9,329 nucleotides of DNA from an uncultured Maritalea sp. (GCA_913055925.1 CAJXLH010000090.1:1-9329), one strand, 5' to 3'; shown: positions 1 through 7,182, counted from the stretch's first letter. Numbers and translations: made by a program. Notes: generated by a model not told the origin, from the letters alone.

Positions 1-672
1 TACAACATCTTGCACGGTGTTGATTTGGTCGTCCCCAAGGGCGAAGTCACGATGTTGCTGGGCAGAAACGGCGCAGGCAAAACCACAACGCTTCGCACCA
101 TCATGGGGCTGTGGACCGCGCACGAAGGCACGATCACACTCAACCATCAAAACATCACAAAGCAGTCGACTACAAAGATCGCCAACCTAGGCGTCGGCTA
201 TGTGCCGGAGGATATGGGGATATTTTCCGATCTCACTGTCGAAGAAAATATGATGCTTGCTGCCGTTGGAGGCCCAATATCTGAGGGGCAACTCGCACGG
301 ATATTTGGTGCGTTTCCGCCGCTCAAGACTTTTTGGAAGTCCGCAGCTGGAAACCTTAGCGGCGGACAAAAGCAAATGCTCTCCATCGCTCGCGCAATGG
401 CCGAGCCGCGGCAACTCTATCTAATTGACGAACCAACCAAGGGGTTGGCACCAGCGATTATCAACACAATGGCCGCTGCGCTTAACGAGTTAAAGGCCGA
501 AGGCGCAACAATTCTGATGGTGGAGCAGAACTTTGAAGTCGCAAAGTTCCTCGGTGATCGCTGCGCAGTTATGGAAGACGGCAAGATCATCTGGAACGGC
601 GCTATGTCCACATTAACAAACGATGTCGAACTGCAAGAAAAGCTGATGGGCTTAAGCATGGAGGCCGTATGA
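1..672 (+). CDS. livF: Branched-chain amino acid-type ABC transporter ATP-binding protein LivF (5' partial)
   Basis: Cytoplasmic ATPase subunit of a HAAT-family (Liv-type) importer; it pairs with a LivG ATPase to power the LivH/LivM permease. The frame is open from base 1 (YNILHGVDLV), so the start lies outside the window; the in-frame TTG at base 10 is not a credible start because conserved N-terminal sequence precedes it. About 223 residues are present, so roughly 10-20 are missing compared with the usual length. Visible motifs are Walker A GRNGAGKTT (from base 61), the signature LSGGQ (bases 355-369) and Walker B LYLIDEPTKG (Asp codon at 427). The sequence MVEQN stands where many ABC ATPases have a His switch; VEQN is typical of LivF, whereas LivG usually has VEHD. 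The stop overlaps the livH start as ATGA. The transported substrate cannot be told from the ATPase. Confidence 0.95.
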   Translation, partial: YNILHGVDLVVPKGEVTMLLGRNGAGKTTTLRTIMGLWTAHEGTITLNHQNITKQSTTKIANLGVGYVPEDMGIFSDLTVEENMMLAAVGGPISEGQLARIFGAFPPLKTFWKSAAGNLSGGQKQMLSIARAMAEPRQLYLIDEPTKGLAPAIINTMAAALNELKAEGATILMVEQNFEVAKFLGDRCAVMEDGKIIWNGAMSTLTNDVELQEKLMGLSMEAV

Positions 673-1700
673 CGACCGCACCTGAACATAACCCAACGCT
701 GCACGAGCTAACTTTGATGGACCGGCTTGCCCAATATGCGCCGGTACTGTTGATCCCAATACTTATGGTTATCGGACTTGCGGCAATTCAATCGCCAAGT
801 TCATGGCTAACCCTAACGGTTTCCGGTCTGGCCATGGGGATGATGATTTTCATCATGGCCTCTGGTTTGACCCTTGTTTTCGGGTTGATGGACGTCATCA
901 ATTTTGGCCACGGCGCATTTGTGTCGGTTGGCGCCTTCATCGGGATATCGATTTTGCTCGCACTGGGCACTATGACCGGCGCACCTTCGATCTTCTTGAA
1001 CGTACTTGCCGTGCTCATCGCAATTGTTGGCGCAATGATCGGTGCTGGCCTTTTGGGGTGGGCTTTTGAACGCGTTATCGTGAAACCGGTTTATGGCGCG
1101 CACCTAAAACAAATACTCGTCACTATGGGCGGCATGATTGTTGTCGAACAGCTTATCCTCGTGGTCTGGGGCCCGGATGAGATTTTCATCAACCGGCCCG
1201 AGGCGCTCAAAGGCGCGTACATATTTCTAGGCGCGGCGGTGGAAAAATATCGATTACTTGCTGTCGTGCTTGGCCTCGTCATTTTTGCCGGGATGCGCTG
1301 GGTGTTGCGACATACCAAAATCGGGCTGATCGTGCGGGCAGGGGTCGAAAATGGCGAAATGGTACGTGCTTTGGGCTATCCGCTGAGATTGGTTTTTATC
1401 TCAATCTTTATCGCTGGTTCAGCGCTTGCTGGATTGGGCGGCGTGATGTGGGGGCTTTATCAGGAAGTCATCACAGCACACATGGGCGGCAGTCTCATGG
1501 TGCTCGTTTTCATCGTTGTCATTATTGGCGGCCTTGGATCAGTAGAAGGGTGCTTCATCGGTGCTCTGCTCGTGGGGTTACTGCAAAACTATGTTGGTTT
1601 CCTTGATCCAAAACTCGCGCTTGTTTCCAACATTGGTTTGATGGTTCTCATTTTGATGTGGCGCCCACAAGGCATGGTTCCAGTTGTGAGGGCAAAGTAA
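669..1700 (+). CDS. livH: Branched-chain amino acid-type ABC transporter permease LivH
   Basis: Integral inner-membrane permease of the Liv-type importer, expected to form the translocation path with LivM. At 343 residues it is somewhat longer than many LivH proteins because of a polar N-terminal stretch (residues 1-22) before the first hydrophobic segment. The family block GLTLVFGLMDVINFGHGAF lies at about residues 66-84, the cytoplasmic coupling segment for the ATPases (VRAGVENGEMVRALGYPL) at about 222-239, and the C-terminal GGLGSVEGCFIGALLVG at about 287-303. Long hydrophobic runs fill most of the rest. The ATG at 669 overlaps the livF stop and follows a GGAGG at 660-664, which supports this start. 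The next gene, livM, begins one base after this stop, so co-translation in one operon is likely. Confidence 0.95.
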   Translation: MTTAPEHNPTLHELTLMDRLAQYAPVLLIPILMVIGLAAIQSPSSWLTLTVSGLAMGMMIFIMASGLTLVFGLMDVINFGHGAFVSVGAFIGISILLALGTMTGAPSIFLNVLAVLIAIVGAMIGAGLLGWAFERVIVKPVYGAHLKQILVTMGGMIVVEQLILVVWGPDEIFINRPEALKGAYIFLGAAVEKYRLLAVVLGLVIFAGMRWVLRHTKIGLIVRAGVENGEMVRALGYPLRLVFISIFIAGSALAGLGGVMWGLYQEVITAHMGGSLMVLVFIVVIIGGLGSVEGCFIGALLVGLLQNYVGFLDPKLALVSNIGLMVLILMWRPQGMVPVVRAK

Positions 1701-1701
1701 G

Positions 1702-2760
1702 ATGCTGAATTCTCTTTTTTCTGGCGACTTACCGCGGAGCAAAGCCCTAACGCTTCTCCTTTTGGTGATCTTTGTGGGGCTCGCGTTCGCACCTTTCATT
1801 TTCCCTGGTACCCGCTCACTCGACACGGCGGCACGCATTTGCATATTTATTGTGCTGGTCGCGAGTTACGATTTGCTCCTCGGCTATACCGGCATTGTAA
1901 GCTTTGCACACACCATGTTTTTTGGCGTTGGCGCCTATGGCGTGGCACTTGCTTCCATCCATATCGGGCGCGGGTTTGACGCTTTGATTGTTGGAAGCCT
2001 CGCAGGCGCGTTGGTTGCGGCTGTGCTTGCAACAATCATTGGCCTTTTTAGCTTGCGCGTTAGAGCCATTTTCTTTGCCATGATCACGCTTGCGGTTGCG
2101 ACCGCGGTTGCCGTTTTGTTTAGCCAGATGTCAGGCATCACGGGTGGCGAAGACGGTCTAAACTTCAAAATTCCACGCGCGCTCACTTCAGCCCAAAAAT
2201 ATATGTCAGACCCCTTGTTCGGTGTGAAAGTGAATGGGAAGCTGATGAACTATTATCTCATGCTCTTCGGCAGCTTGATTTTGCTTTTGGTCTTTTTGCG
2301 GATCACAAATTCACCCTTTGGGCGCGTGCTGCAGGCCATTCGTGAGAACGAATTTCGTGCGGAATCAATCGGCTATAAGATTGTGTTTTTCCGCACAGGT
2401 GCATCCGTAATTTCGGCAGTTGGAGCGGCGTTGGCAGGCTCGCTTTATGCAATCTGGCTGCGCTATGTCGGACCCGATACAACCCTTAGCTTTGAGATTA
2501 TGATCGACATTTTGCTCATGGTCGTTATCGGTGGCATGGGCACTATTTATGGCGCTGTGATTGGCGCGACAATTTTCGTGCTGGCACAAAATTACCTTCA
2601 AAATCTGATGGTTGTCGCAGCAGATGCAACCCAGTCGCTACCAGTTTTGCCGTTAATCTTAAATCCAGACCGCTGGCTACTTTGGCTCGGCATCCTGTTC
2701 ATTCTGTCGGTGTATTTCTTCCCGAGCGGTGTCGTTGGCCGTCTTCGAGGTAAGCGCTAA
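1702..2760 (+). CDS. livM: Branched-chain amino acid-type ABC transporter permease LivM
   Basis: Second integral-membrane permease of the importer, partner of LivH. It has 352 residues, within the usual LivM range. Recognisable blocks are SYDLLLGYTGIVSFAHTMFF (about residues 55-74), FSLRVRAIFFAMITLA (116-131), GITGGEDGL (145-153, the LivM TGGxDGL motif), the ATPase-coupling loop GRVLQAIRENEFRAESIGY (207-225) and a C-terminal GGMGTIYGAVIGA (277-289). A short polar N-terminus precedes the first membrane segment at about residue 14. The gene starts one base after the livH stop, with AGGG/AAAG-type ribosome-binding sequence inside the end of livH. Its TAA overlaps the A of the next ATG. LivG and the periplasmic binding protein are not in the window and would be expected upstream of base 1 or elsewhere. 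Confidence 0.95.
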   Translation: MLNSLFSGDLPRSKALTLLLLVIFVGLAFAPFIFPGTRSLDTAARICIFIVLVASYDLLLGYTGIVSFAHTMFFGVGAYGVALASIHIGRGFDALIVGSLAGALVAAVLATIIGLFSLRVRAIFFAMITLAVATAVAVLFSQMSGITGGEDGLNFKIPRALTSAQKYMSDPLFGVKVNGKLMNYYLMLFGSLILLLVFLRITNSPFGRVLQAIRENEFRAESIGYKIVFFRTGASVISAVGAALAGSLYAIWLRYVGPDTTLSFEIMIDILLMVVIGGMGTIYGAVIGATIFVLAQNYLQNLMVVAADATQSLPVLPLILNPDRWLLWLGILFILSVYFFPSGVVGRLRGKR

Positions 2761-3587
2761 TGGACAAAAACGTGTACCAACAAGGTGAGGGGAAAACTCT
2801 CATATTCCTGCATGGCTGGACAATGACAGGCGCTGCATTCGCCGGCCAGTTTTCAAGACTGGCTGATCATTTTCACTGCGTTGCGCCAGACTTGCCGGGC
2901 CATGGCACGTCACGGCACCTTGATGCAACAATTGATCGGTGTGGCGAGTTTCTCAACGCGTTGATCTGTGACCTTGAAAAAGAAGAAGTGATACTCGTCG
3001 GCTGGTCGATGGGCGCGGCGGTAGCGTGGAACTATCTGCGCCGTTTTGGTGGTGACAAGGTGGCCGGGCTGGTCACTGTCGACATGAGCCCCAAAATTGT
3101 AAATGAAGGCGACTGGACACTTGGGTTAGTCGGGCGCACCACTGACACTTTAGCGGCCAGTACTGCGCATTTGCTTGATGACTGGCAACTGAGTTCGGCC
3201 GCTGTCGCATCTGGAATGTTCGCGACCGAGGTAGGTCCAGAGCATTTCCCCGCAAGCTATGCGTCACGAATAATCGCAGATCAAACGCCCGAAAAAATGC
3301 ATCAAATGTGGGTGGAACTCACCCAATTGGACGAGCGCGACAGCATTTCCAAAATTGATGTGCCGTGGCTGGTTTGTTTTGGTGAAGAAAGCCGTGCCTA
3401 TGGCCGACCTGTTGCAGAATGGGTGGCAGCGCAATCACCCCACACAACCCTTTGCGGCTTTCAGTCCGCTGGGCATTCTCCACACATCGAGGCACCAGAC
3501 GCGTTTGCAAAAGTGCTGAAACAATTTGTTGCTGAGGCTTGGATAGGAACCCCTTTAGTCCCAGCAAATCTTGTTCATCACCAATGA
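2760..3587 (+). CDS. Alpha/beta-fold hydrolase, function unassigned
   Basis: Predicted soluble cytoplasmic serine hydrolase of 275 residues; no signal peptide is seen. HGW at residues 18-20 is the usual oxyanion-hole HGx element, APDLPGHG lies at 42-49, the nucleophile elbow GWSMG at 81-85 gives Ser83, and AGHSPHIEAP at 237-246 gives His239. The common acid position after strand 7 reads FGEES (207-211), with Ser where GxxD is usual; Asp108 in VTVDMSP, just after predicted strand 6, is a plausible replacement acid. The ATG overlaps the livM stop (TAATG) and a GAGG sits nine bases upstream (2747-2750), so it is the last gene of the liv operon. The final 11 codons overlap the oppositely oriented gene ending at 3555. 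It may be an esterase, lactonase or C-C hydrolase acting on an imported compound; the sequence does not decide. Confidence 0.88.
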   Translation: MDKNVYQQGEGKTLIFLHGWTMTGAAFAGQFSRLADHFHCVAPDLPGHGTSRHLDATIDRCGEFLNALICDLEKEEVILVGWSMGAAVAWNYLRRFGGDKVAGLVTVDMSPKIVNEGDWTLGLVGRTTDTLAASTAHLLDDWQLSSAAVASGMFATEVGPEHFPASYASRIIADQTPEKMHQMWVELTQLDERDSISKIDVPWLVCFGEESRAYGRPVAEWVAAQSPHTTLCGFQSAGHSPHIEAPDAFAKVLKQFVAEAWIGTPLVPANLVHHQ

Positions 3588-3920
3588 ACGGCCTTCGCAG
3601 ACAACAGTGCCATCTTCCAGTTCACAAGATGCCCAGAGATCAACGAGCCCTTTGTCCGGACGTAGTTCGGTGATCTTCACCGTTGTCGTTATCTCTTGAT
3701 CCAGCGGCGCATGGTTCGGGAAACTCATTTCTTGCTTAAGATACATCGTGCCGTTTCCGGGCAGTTTGACGCCAAGCAAATAAGAAATCTGTGCGGCCAA
3801 TAGTGGCTCAGGAACCTGCGAGAGAGAAGCGACCTCAACATCGGCTTGATTGGCGTAAGCCGCGATGTCGTTAGACGTGTATGTTCGGTTTGTCGTAGCG
3901 ATTTGGCCGTGTTCAATCAT
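3555..3920 (-). CDS. Small MaoC-type hot-dog protein lacking the catalytic motif (probable partner subunit)
   Basis: A 121-residue protein resembling a MaoC/(R)-specific enoyl-CoA hydratase domain. The later part fits the family well: ISYLLGVKLPGNGTMYLKQE (residues 45-64), then PLDQEITTTVKITELRPDKG (72-91) and a final strand with DGTVVCEGRSLVM (103-115). The early part reads YTSNDIAAYANQADVEV followed by SQVPEPLLAAQ, so the expected GDxNPxH catalytic loop is absent; the Asp is possibly kept at 27 but no His follows at +5. I infer a non-catalytic or substrate-positioning subunit that pairs with the protein of the gene just upstream, which does carry the motif. The start overlaps that gene's stop as ATGA. 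It is the last gene of the operon, and its end overlaps the convergent hydrolase gene by 33 bp. It could also act alone with another chemistry. Confidence 0.8.
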   Translation of the reverse strand: MIEHGQIATTNRTYTSNDIAAYANQADVEVASLSQVPEPLLAAQISYLLGVKLPGNGTMYLKQEMSFPNHAPLDQEITTTVKITELRPDKGLVDLWASCELEDGTVVCEGRSLVMNKICWD

Positions 3921-4270
3921 TGGATTTCTAGCTTTCCGACAAGTACATTCTCGCCATTACTTCTTCGCGTTGCTTGCACGTCGAATTTGTTTTGGGACGT
4001 TTCTGTGATCAACAAATCAATGTCGTCGCCCGCATATGTAGGGGCAGGGAACATGACCTCTTGGTAGGTCTGAACAGCATCGGGAATGTTGCGTTTCAAC
4101 AACCCCCAAAGCTTTGTGTAAATCAACATGCCGTGCGAAACAGTTCGCCCAAACTTCGAGTTCGCAGAGAACACCGGATCGACGTGAATTGGATTGTCGT
4201 CGCCTGATATCTTGGCGAACACGTCAAAATCTGCCTGAGTTGGTTGCCAAGTGGCCTCAAATTTCCGCAT
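3917..4270 (-). CDS. Small MaoC-type enoyl-CoA hydratase subunit with intact catalytic motif
   Basis: Single hot-dog MaoC domain of 117 residues. The motif SGDDNPIHVDP (residues 22-32) supplies Asp24 and His29, the D-x4-H pair of (R)-specific enoyl-CoA hydratases, followed by FGRTVSHGML (40-49), the usual helix entry. The family reaction is addition of water to a trans-2-enoyl-CoA to give an (R)-3-hydroxyacyl-CoA. It is shorter than stand-alone PhaJ-type hydratases (about 130-160 residues) and is followed, with ATGA overlap, by a motif-less homologue. I chose the ATG at 4268-4270. An in-frame TTG two codons earlier (4274-4276) is possible but less likely. The ATG lies 14 bases inside the end of the acyl-CoA synthetase gene and has no strong Shine-Dalgarno sequence, so translational coupling is likely. 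Confidence 0.85.
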   Translation of the reverse strand: MRKFEATWQPTQADFDVFAKISGDDNPIHVDPVFSANSKFGRTVSHGMLIYTKLWGLLKRNIPDAVQTYQEVMFPAPTYAGDDIDLLITETSQNKFDVQATRRSNGENVLVGKLEIQ

Positions 4271-5771
4271 GTTCAAACATTTCTTTTAAAAGGGGTTTTC
4301 TAATTTTTCCGGCGGCGGTGCGTGGAAAATCCTCAACGATATGAAACGACTTCGGGATTTTGTAGGCGGCCAGATGTTGTCGACACCAAGAGTTTAGCGA
4401 CGAAATGTCGATGGTTTTGTTCGGCTTTGGCAATAAGAACGCAGCACCAATTTCTCCCCACTTCGGGTCGCTTACACCGATTATGGCCGCCTCAAGAATA
4501 TCCTGATGCGTGATAAGTACTTTTTCGACTTCTGCCGGATAGACATTTTCACCACCGGAAATGTACATGTCCTTGATGCGGTCGACGATGAAGACATATC
4601 CATCATCATCCCTTTTGCCGACGTCGCCGGTTTTTAGCCAGCCATCATGGGTAAAGGTGGCGGCTGTCGCACCAGCATTCTCGAAATAGCCTGGCGTAAT
4701 TGCAGGACCATAAAACTGAATTTCGCCTGTGCCGGGTTTTCCGTCCTCGACGCTGTCTAAACGATATTGCGTGAGCGAATGAACTTTGCCAACAGAGCCG
4801 ATTTTAGTCTCGATATTTTCTTCATCCATGAAGAACGCGGTTGGGCCCGTTTCGGTCATGCCAAACCCATTGCAAACACGCGCGCCGCGTTTTGAAAACT
4901 CACGCACCAACGCAATTGGCATCGCCGCACCGCCACAACCAAATCGTGCGTGATCAAAAGACATCTGGTCAAAGTCTTCGCGCAAGCTGAGAGCTTGATA
5001 GATTGCAGGCACGCCAAAGAACTGAGTTATCTCGTTCTTCGCGAGCAAATCGACTACAAAATCCTCATCGAATTGCGGCAGTACAATCGAGTGACCGCCA
5101 TTGAGGAAAAGGGGTAGCGTGTAAAGATTGATGCCCGCCGTGTGAAACAACGGTAGAAAACAAACACCGACATCGCTTTGCTGAATACCAATCGCCTGAC
5201 CAATGTTGATGGCATTTGCCCAAGCCATTTTAGCTGTTTGAATAACCGCTTTCGGTGTCCCTGTCGTGCCTGACGTAAAAAGAAGATACCACGGTCGGTT
5301 TACGTCAACGTTTTGTCTTGGGCGTTGTCCGGGCCCAGAGGCCAAATCGTTGAACTGATTTTCAGCGACTTTGGCAGAACCAATAGTAATAGAAATAAGG
5401 TCGTTCTCTTGGATCAAAGCTCTCGCGGTGGCTTGATTATGCTCATCAAAAATCAATGCGCGCGCGCCGATGGATTTCAATGCAGGCTGCAGCTCGGCGA
5501 CCGGTTGTCGCCAATTGAGGGCCGCCAATATTGCGCCTGTTTTCTGACAAGCAAACAATGCAACGAAAAACTCGACATTGTTTTTGCAAAGAATTGCAAT
5601 TCTATCGCCTTGGCTGATCTGCATCGCGTCAAATGAGTTTGCCAAATTATTGGCAGCTCGCTCAAACGCAAGAAAAGTCCACTTTTTGCCAGTTTCGGCT
5701 TCGGTGAAGGCGATCGCATCTGGATCAAGCTCAGCGCGCTTTGCGGCCATGTCAGGAACAAAATCAAACAT
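4257..5771 (-). CDS. AMP-forming acyl-CoA synthetase (acyl/aryl-CoA ligase), substrate unknown
   Basis: A 504-residue ANL-superfamily enzyme that activates a carboxylate with ATP and CoA to the acyl-CoA, via an acyl-adenylate, in the cytoplasm. The core motifs are complete: the phosphate-binding loop LLFTSGTTGTPKA (residues 163-175), LPLFHTAG (206-213), the adenine-binding region CGGAAMP (279-285) and NGFGMTETGP (301-310), GWLKTGD with Asp383, the hinge region VDRIKDMYISGGENVYPAEVE (396-416) and the C-terminal PRTAAGKIRK with catalytic Lys489. Length fits medium-chain or aromatic acid:CoA ligases rather than the longer FadD or acetyl-CoA synthetase types; the acid cannot be named from sequence alone. 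It starts three bases after the crotonase gene stops and overlaps the following MaoC gene by 14 bases. It is the step that would commit a substrate to the CoA pathway encoded by its neighbours. Confidence 0.94.
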   Translation of the reverse strand: MFDFVPDMAAKRAELDPDAIAFTEAETGKKWTFLAFERAANNLANSFDAMQISQGDRIAILCKNNVEFFVALFACQKTGAILAALNWRQPVAELQPALKSIGARALIFDEHNQATARALIQENDLISITIGSAKVAENQFNDLASGPGQRPRQNVDVNRPWYLLFTSGTTGTPKAVIQTAKMAWANAINIGQAIGIQQSDVGVCFLPLFHTAGINLYTLPLFLNGGHSIVLPQFDEDFVVDLLAKNEITQFFGVPAIYQALSLREDFDQMSFDHARFGCGGAAMPIALVREFSKRGARVCNGFGMTETGPTAFFMDEENIETKIGSVGKVHSLTQYRLDSVEDGKPGTGEIQFYGPAITPGYFENAGATAATFTHDGWLKTGDVGKRDDDGYVFIVDRIKDMYISGGENVYPAEVEKVLITHQDILEAAIIGVSDPKWGEIGAAFLLPKPNKTIDISSLNSWCRQHLAAYKIPKSFHIVEDFPRTAAGKIRKPLLKEMFEHAEI

Positions 5772-5774
5772 GCC

Positions 5775-6572
5775 TCAACTCGCTTTGGATGGTTTAAAAC
5801 TGTTCAGCGTTTCGACCATATGTGGCGCTTGGAATAATCGAATGAACTCTTCGGTTTCCGCTTCAAGTTTAAATCGGATCTCCCGCAGCTTTGCCGGGTG
5901 CCAAGTCAACTTCTTCGAGGCGATCAGTGCGGACACATTCGCAGTTGCCAAAAGCTCTTCTGCAATCTTTTGTGCCGTTTGGACACTTTCGCCTGGTGCG
6001 ACCAAGAAATCAGCTAAACCAAACTCAAGGAGCTGAGGGGCATCTAAACGCTGGTTTTTATACTGCAATGTTTGAGCCCGACGAGCGCCAATAATTTCTG
6101 GGAGTAGGGCCGTCCAGCCGCCATCTGGGCCAAATCCCACTTCTCTGTAGTAAGGTTGCAAAAAGCTTGTTTCGTCGATGACCGCTAAATCTGACGCAAA
6201 CAAAAAACCAGAACTGCCGCCGGTAATTGCACCTTGTGCAGCGACAATAAAAATCGCTGGTGCAGCCAACATTTTGTAAATGGTTTCTTGCAACAGCTGC
6301 ACAAGTTGCCGCGCATATTTCACGCCATTGGATGAGCTTACCTGGCGAGCAAACTCACCAATATCGCCGCCCGTTGAGAAGTGATTTCCCTTTGCGGCGA
6401 CAATGATAACTTTGGCGCGCGAAGCCAGCGCGTCATCAACCACTGCTTGAAACTCTCTTAGCAAATCAGGAACCAATGCATTGTTCCGTTCGGGACGATT
6501 GAACTCAATCAATGCGCCACAACCGCCGTCTGCTGTTTTAAAGGTGCTTGATTTGATAAGAGAAATTGTCAT
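5775..6572 (-). CDS. Crotonase-fold enoyl-CoA hydratase/isomerase (isomerase-like active site)
   Basis: A 265-residue crotonase-superfamily protein acting on CoA thioesters in the cytoplasm. The two oxyanion-hole segments are HFSTGGDIGEF (residues 64-74) and QGAITGGSSGF (113-123). At the position of the first catalytic glutamate of classical enoyl-CoA hydratase (QPE) this protein reads QPYY (139-142), and the second glutamate is also not evident. Instead FGPDGGW (147-153) places Asp150 where PaaG-like delta3,delta2-enoyl-CoA isomerases have their PDxGG aspartate. I therefore favour an isomerase or a related enolate-stabilising reaction over simple hydration; this is an inference from motifs. 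The ATG overlaps the TetR stop (ATGA), so it is translationally coupled to the regulator. The acyl-CoA synthetase gene follows after three bases. Confidence 0.88.
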   Translation of the reverse strand: MTISLIKSSTFKTADGGCGALIEFNRPERNNALVPDLLREFQAVVDDALASRAKVIIVAAKGNHFSTGGDIGEFARQVSSSNGVKYARQLVQLLQETIYKMLAAPAIFIVAAQGAITGGSSGFLFASDLAVIDETSFLQPYYREVGFGPDGGWTALLPEIIGARRAQTLQYKNQRLDAPQLLEFGLADFLVAPGESVQTAQKIAEELLATANVSALIASKKLTWHPAKLREIRFKLEAETEEFIRLFQAPHMVETLNSFKPSKAS

Positions 6573-7147
6573 CGACGCAAACCGTTTTCAATCAAGTCAA
6601 ACGCGACGTCTGCAATGTGGTCCATGTCCTTGCTTGGGTCCATCACAGCATATTTTTCGCCAAGTGCCTTAGCGATGCCCATTAGTGCCCAGGCACGCAC
6701 CTCGTTGTCGCTATCGCGAATTTCGCCAGCCAATTGCGCTGCTTCCAAGCCGGTTTGATAGGCTTTGGCAAAGTTTTCGAAGTAAGATTTATAGGCGACC
6801 GGATCCACAAAGCGCGCTTCTTCGACAATTGTGTAAAGCTCAGGGCGCTCGCGTACGAAATGCAAAAAGGCGCGGAGACCTTGCTTTTCAGCATCCAAAC
6901 GAGACGTCGACTTGGAAATCGCCTGCGCGATTACTTCTCTGGTGTGGTGACCCATCTCTTCAACAAGTTCGGAGAATATCTGCTCTTTGCCCTTGAAGTA
7001 TATGTAAAGTGTACCTTGCGCAGTATCAGCTTCCCGCGTGATGTCGGTAATCGAAGCATCCGCGAACCCCATGGTTCCAAAGACCTTTTCAGCCGCCCTT
7101 AGTATTTTTTCTCGTCGGTTTTGACCGCGTTTCGTTTTAGGTTTCAC
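6569..7147 (-). CDS. TetR-family transcriptional regulator, first gene of the CoA-ester operon
   Basis: DNA-binding repressor-type protein of 192 residues from the chosen start. The N-terminal TetR domain reads NRREKILRAAEKVFGTMGF (about residues 10-28), then SITDITREADTAQGTLYIYF (32-51) containing the helix-turn-helix, and KGKEQIFSELVEEM (52-65). The C-terminal ligand-binding half (about 66-192) is helical and not diagnostic; an acyl-CoA or the free acid is a reasonable ligand given the neighbours. I chose the GTG at 7145-7147 because a GAGG (7154-7157) lies six bases upstream of it. A TTG at 7157-7159 would add four residues but would leave only about 12 bases of leader below the predicted promoter. 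The gene leads a five-gene operon and lies directly behind a palindrome overlapping its promoter, so autorepression with control of the whole operon is likely. Confidence 0.92.
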   Translation of the reverse strand: MKPKTKRGQNRREKILRAAEKVFGTMGFADASITDITREADTAQGTLYIYFKGKEQIFSELVEEMGHHTREVIAQAISKSTSRLDAEKQGLRAFLHFVRERPELYTIVEEARFVDPVAYKSYFENFAKAYQTGLEAAQLAGEIRDSDNEVRAWALMGIAKALGEKYAVMDPSKDMDHIADVAFDLIENGLRR

Positions 7148-7153
7148 TCCGGA

Positions 7154-7157
7154 CCTC
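7154..7157 (-). promoter_or_regulatory. Ribosome-binding site deciding the GTG start of the TetR gene
   Basis: GAGG on the minus strand, six bases before GTG (7147-7145). It overlaps the alternative TTG start at 7159-7157, so the TTG has no Shine-Dalgarno at a suitable distance. This is what favours the shorter protein. Confidence 0.6.
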
Positions 7158-7158
7158 A

Positions 7159-7182
7159 AAACATGAATGACGATTCATGTTT
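7159..7182. promoter_or_regulatory. Perfect palindrome, probable operator for the adjacent TetR regulator
   Basis: Two exact 10-bp inverted arms, AAACATGAAT (7159-7168) and ATTCATGTTT (7173-7182), flank a four-base centre GACG. The right arm covers the predicted -10 box of the regulator's own promoter, and the centre is about 24 bp before the GTG start, an expected position for a TetR-family autorepressor site. The TGAATGA stretch (7164-7170) resembles the half-site of TGAATGA...TCATTCA-type operators described for Bacillus FadR, a TetR-family fatty-acid-degradation regulator; I note this as a resemblance only. A bound dimer here would block RNA polymerase for the whole minus-strand operon. 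Confidence 0.75.

Noticed and set aside
5578..6036. A 152-codon open frame on the plus strand.
   Set aside because: It lies antisense to the end of the crotonase gene and the start of the acyl-CoA synthetase gene, both of which have full motif support; its translation shows no recognisable domain.
5775..6572. Assignment of the crotonase and the adjacent synthetase as DmdD and DmdB of DMSP demethylation.
   Set aside because: The crotonase lacks the hydratase glutamates expected for methylthioacryloyl-CoA hydratase, and no dmdA or dmdC is present; motif evidence is insufficient for that naming.
7145..7159. The TTG at 7157-7159 as the start of the TetR gene.
   Set aside because: The GAGG overlaps that codon and is well spaced for the GTG at 7145-7147 instead; the four extra residues are not part of the TetR domain.
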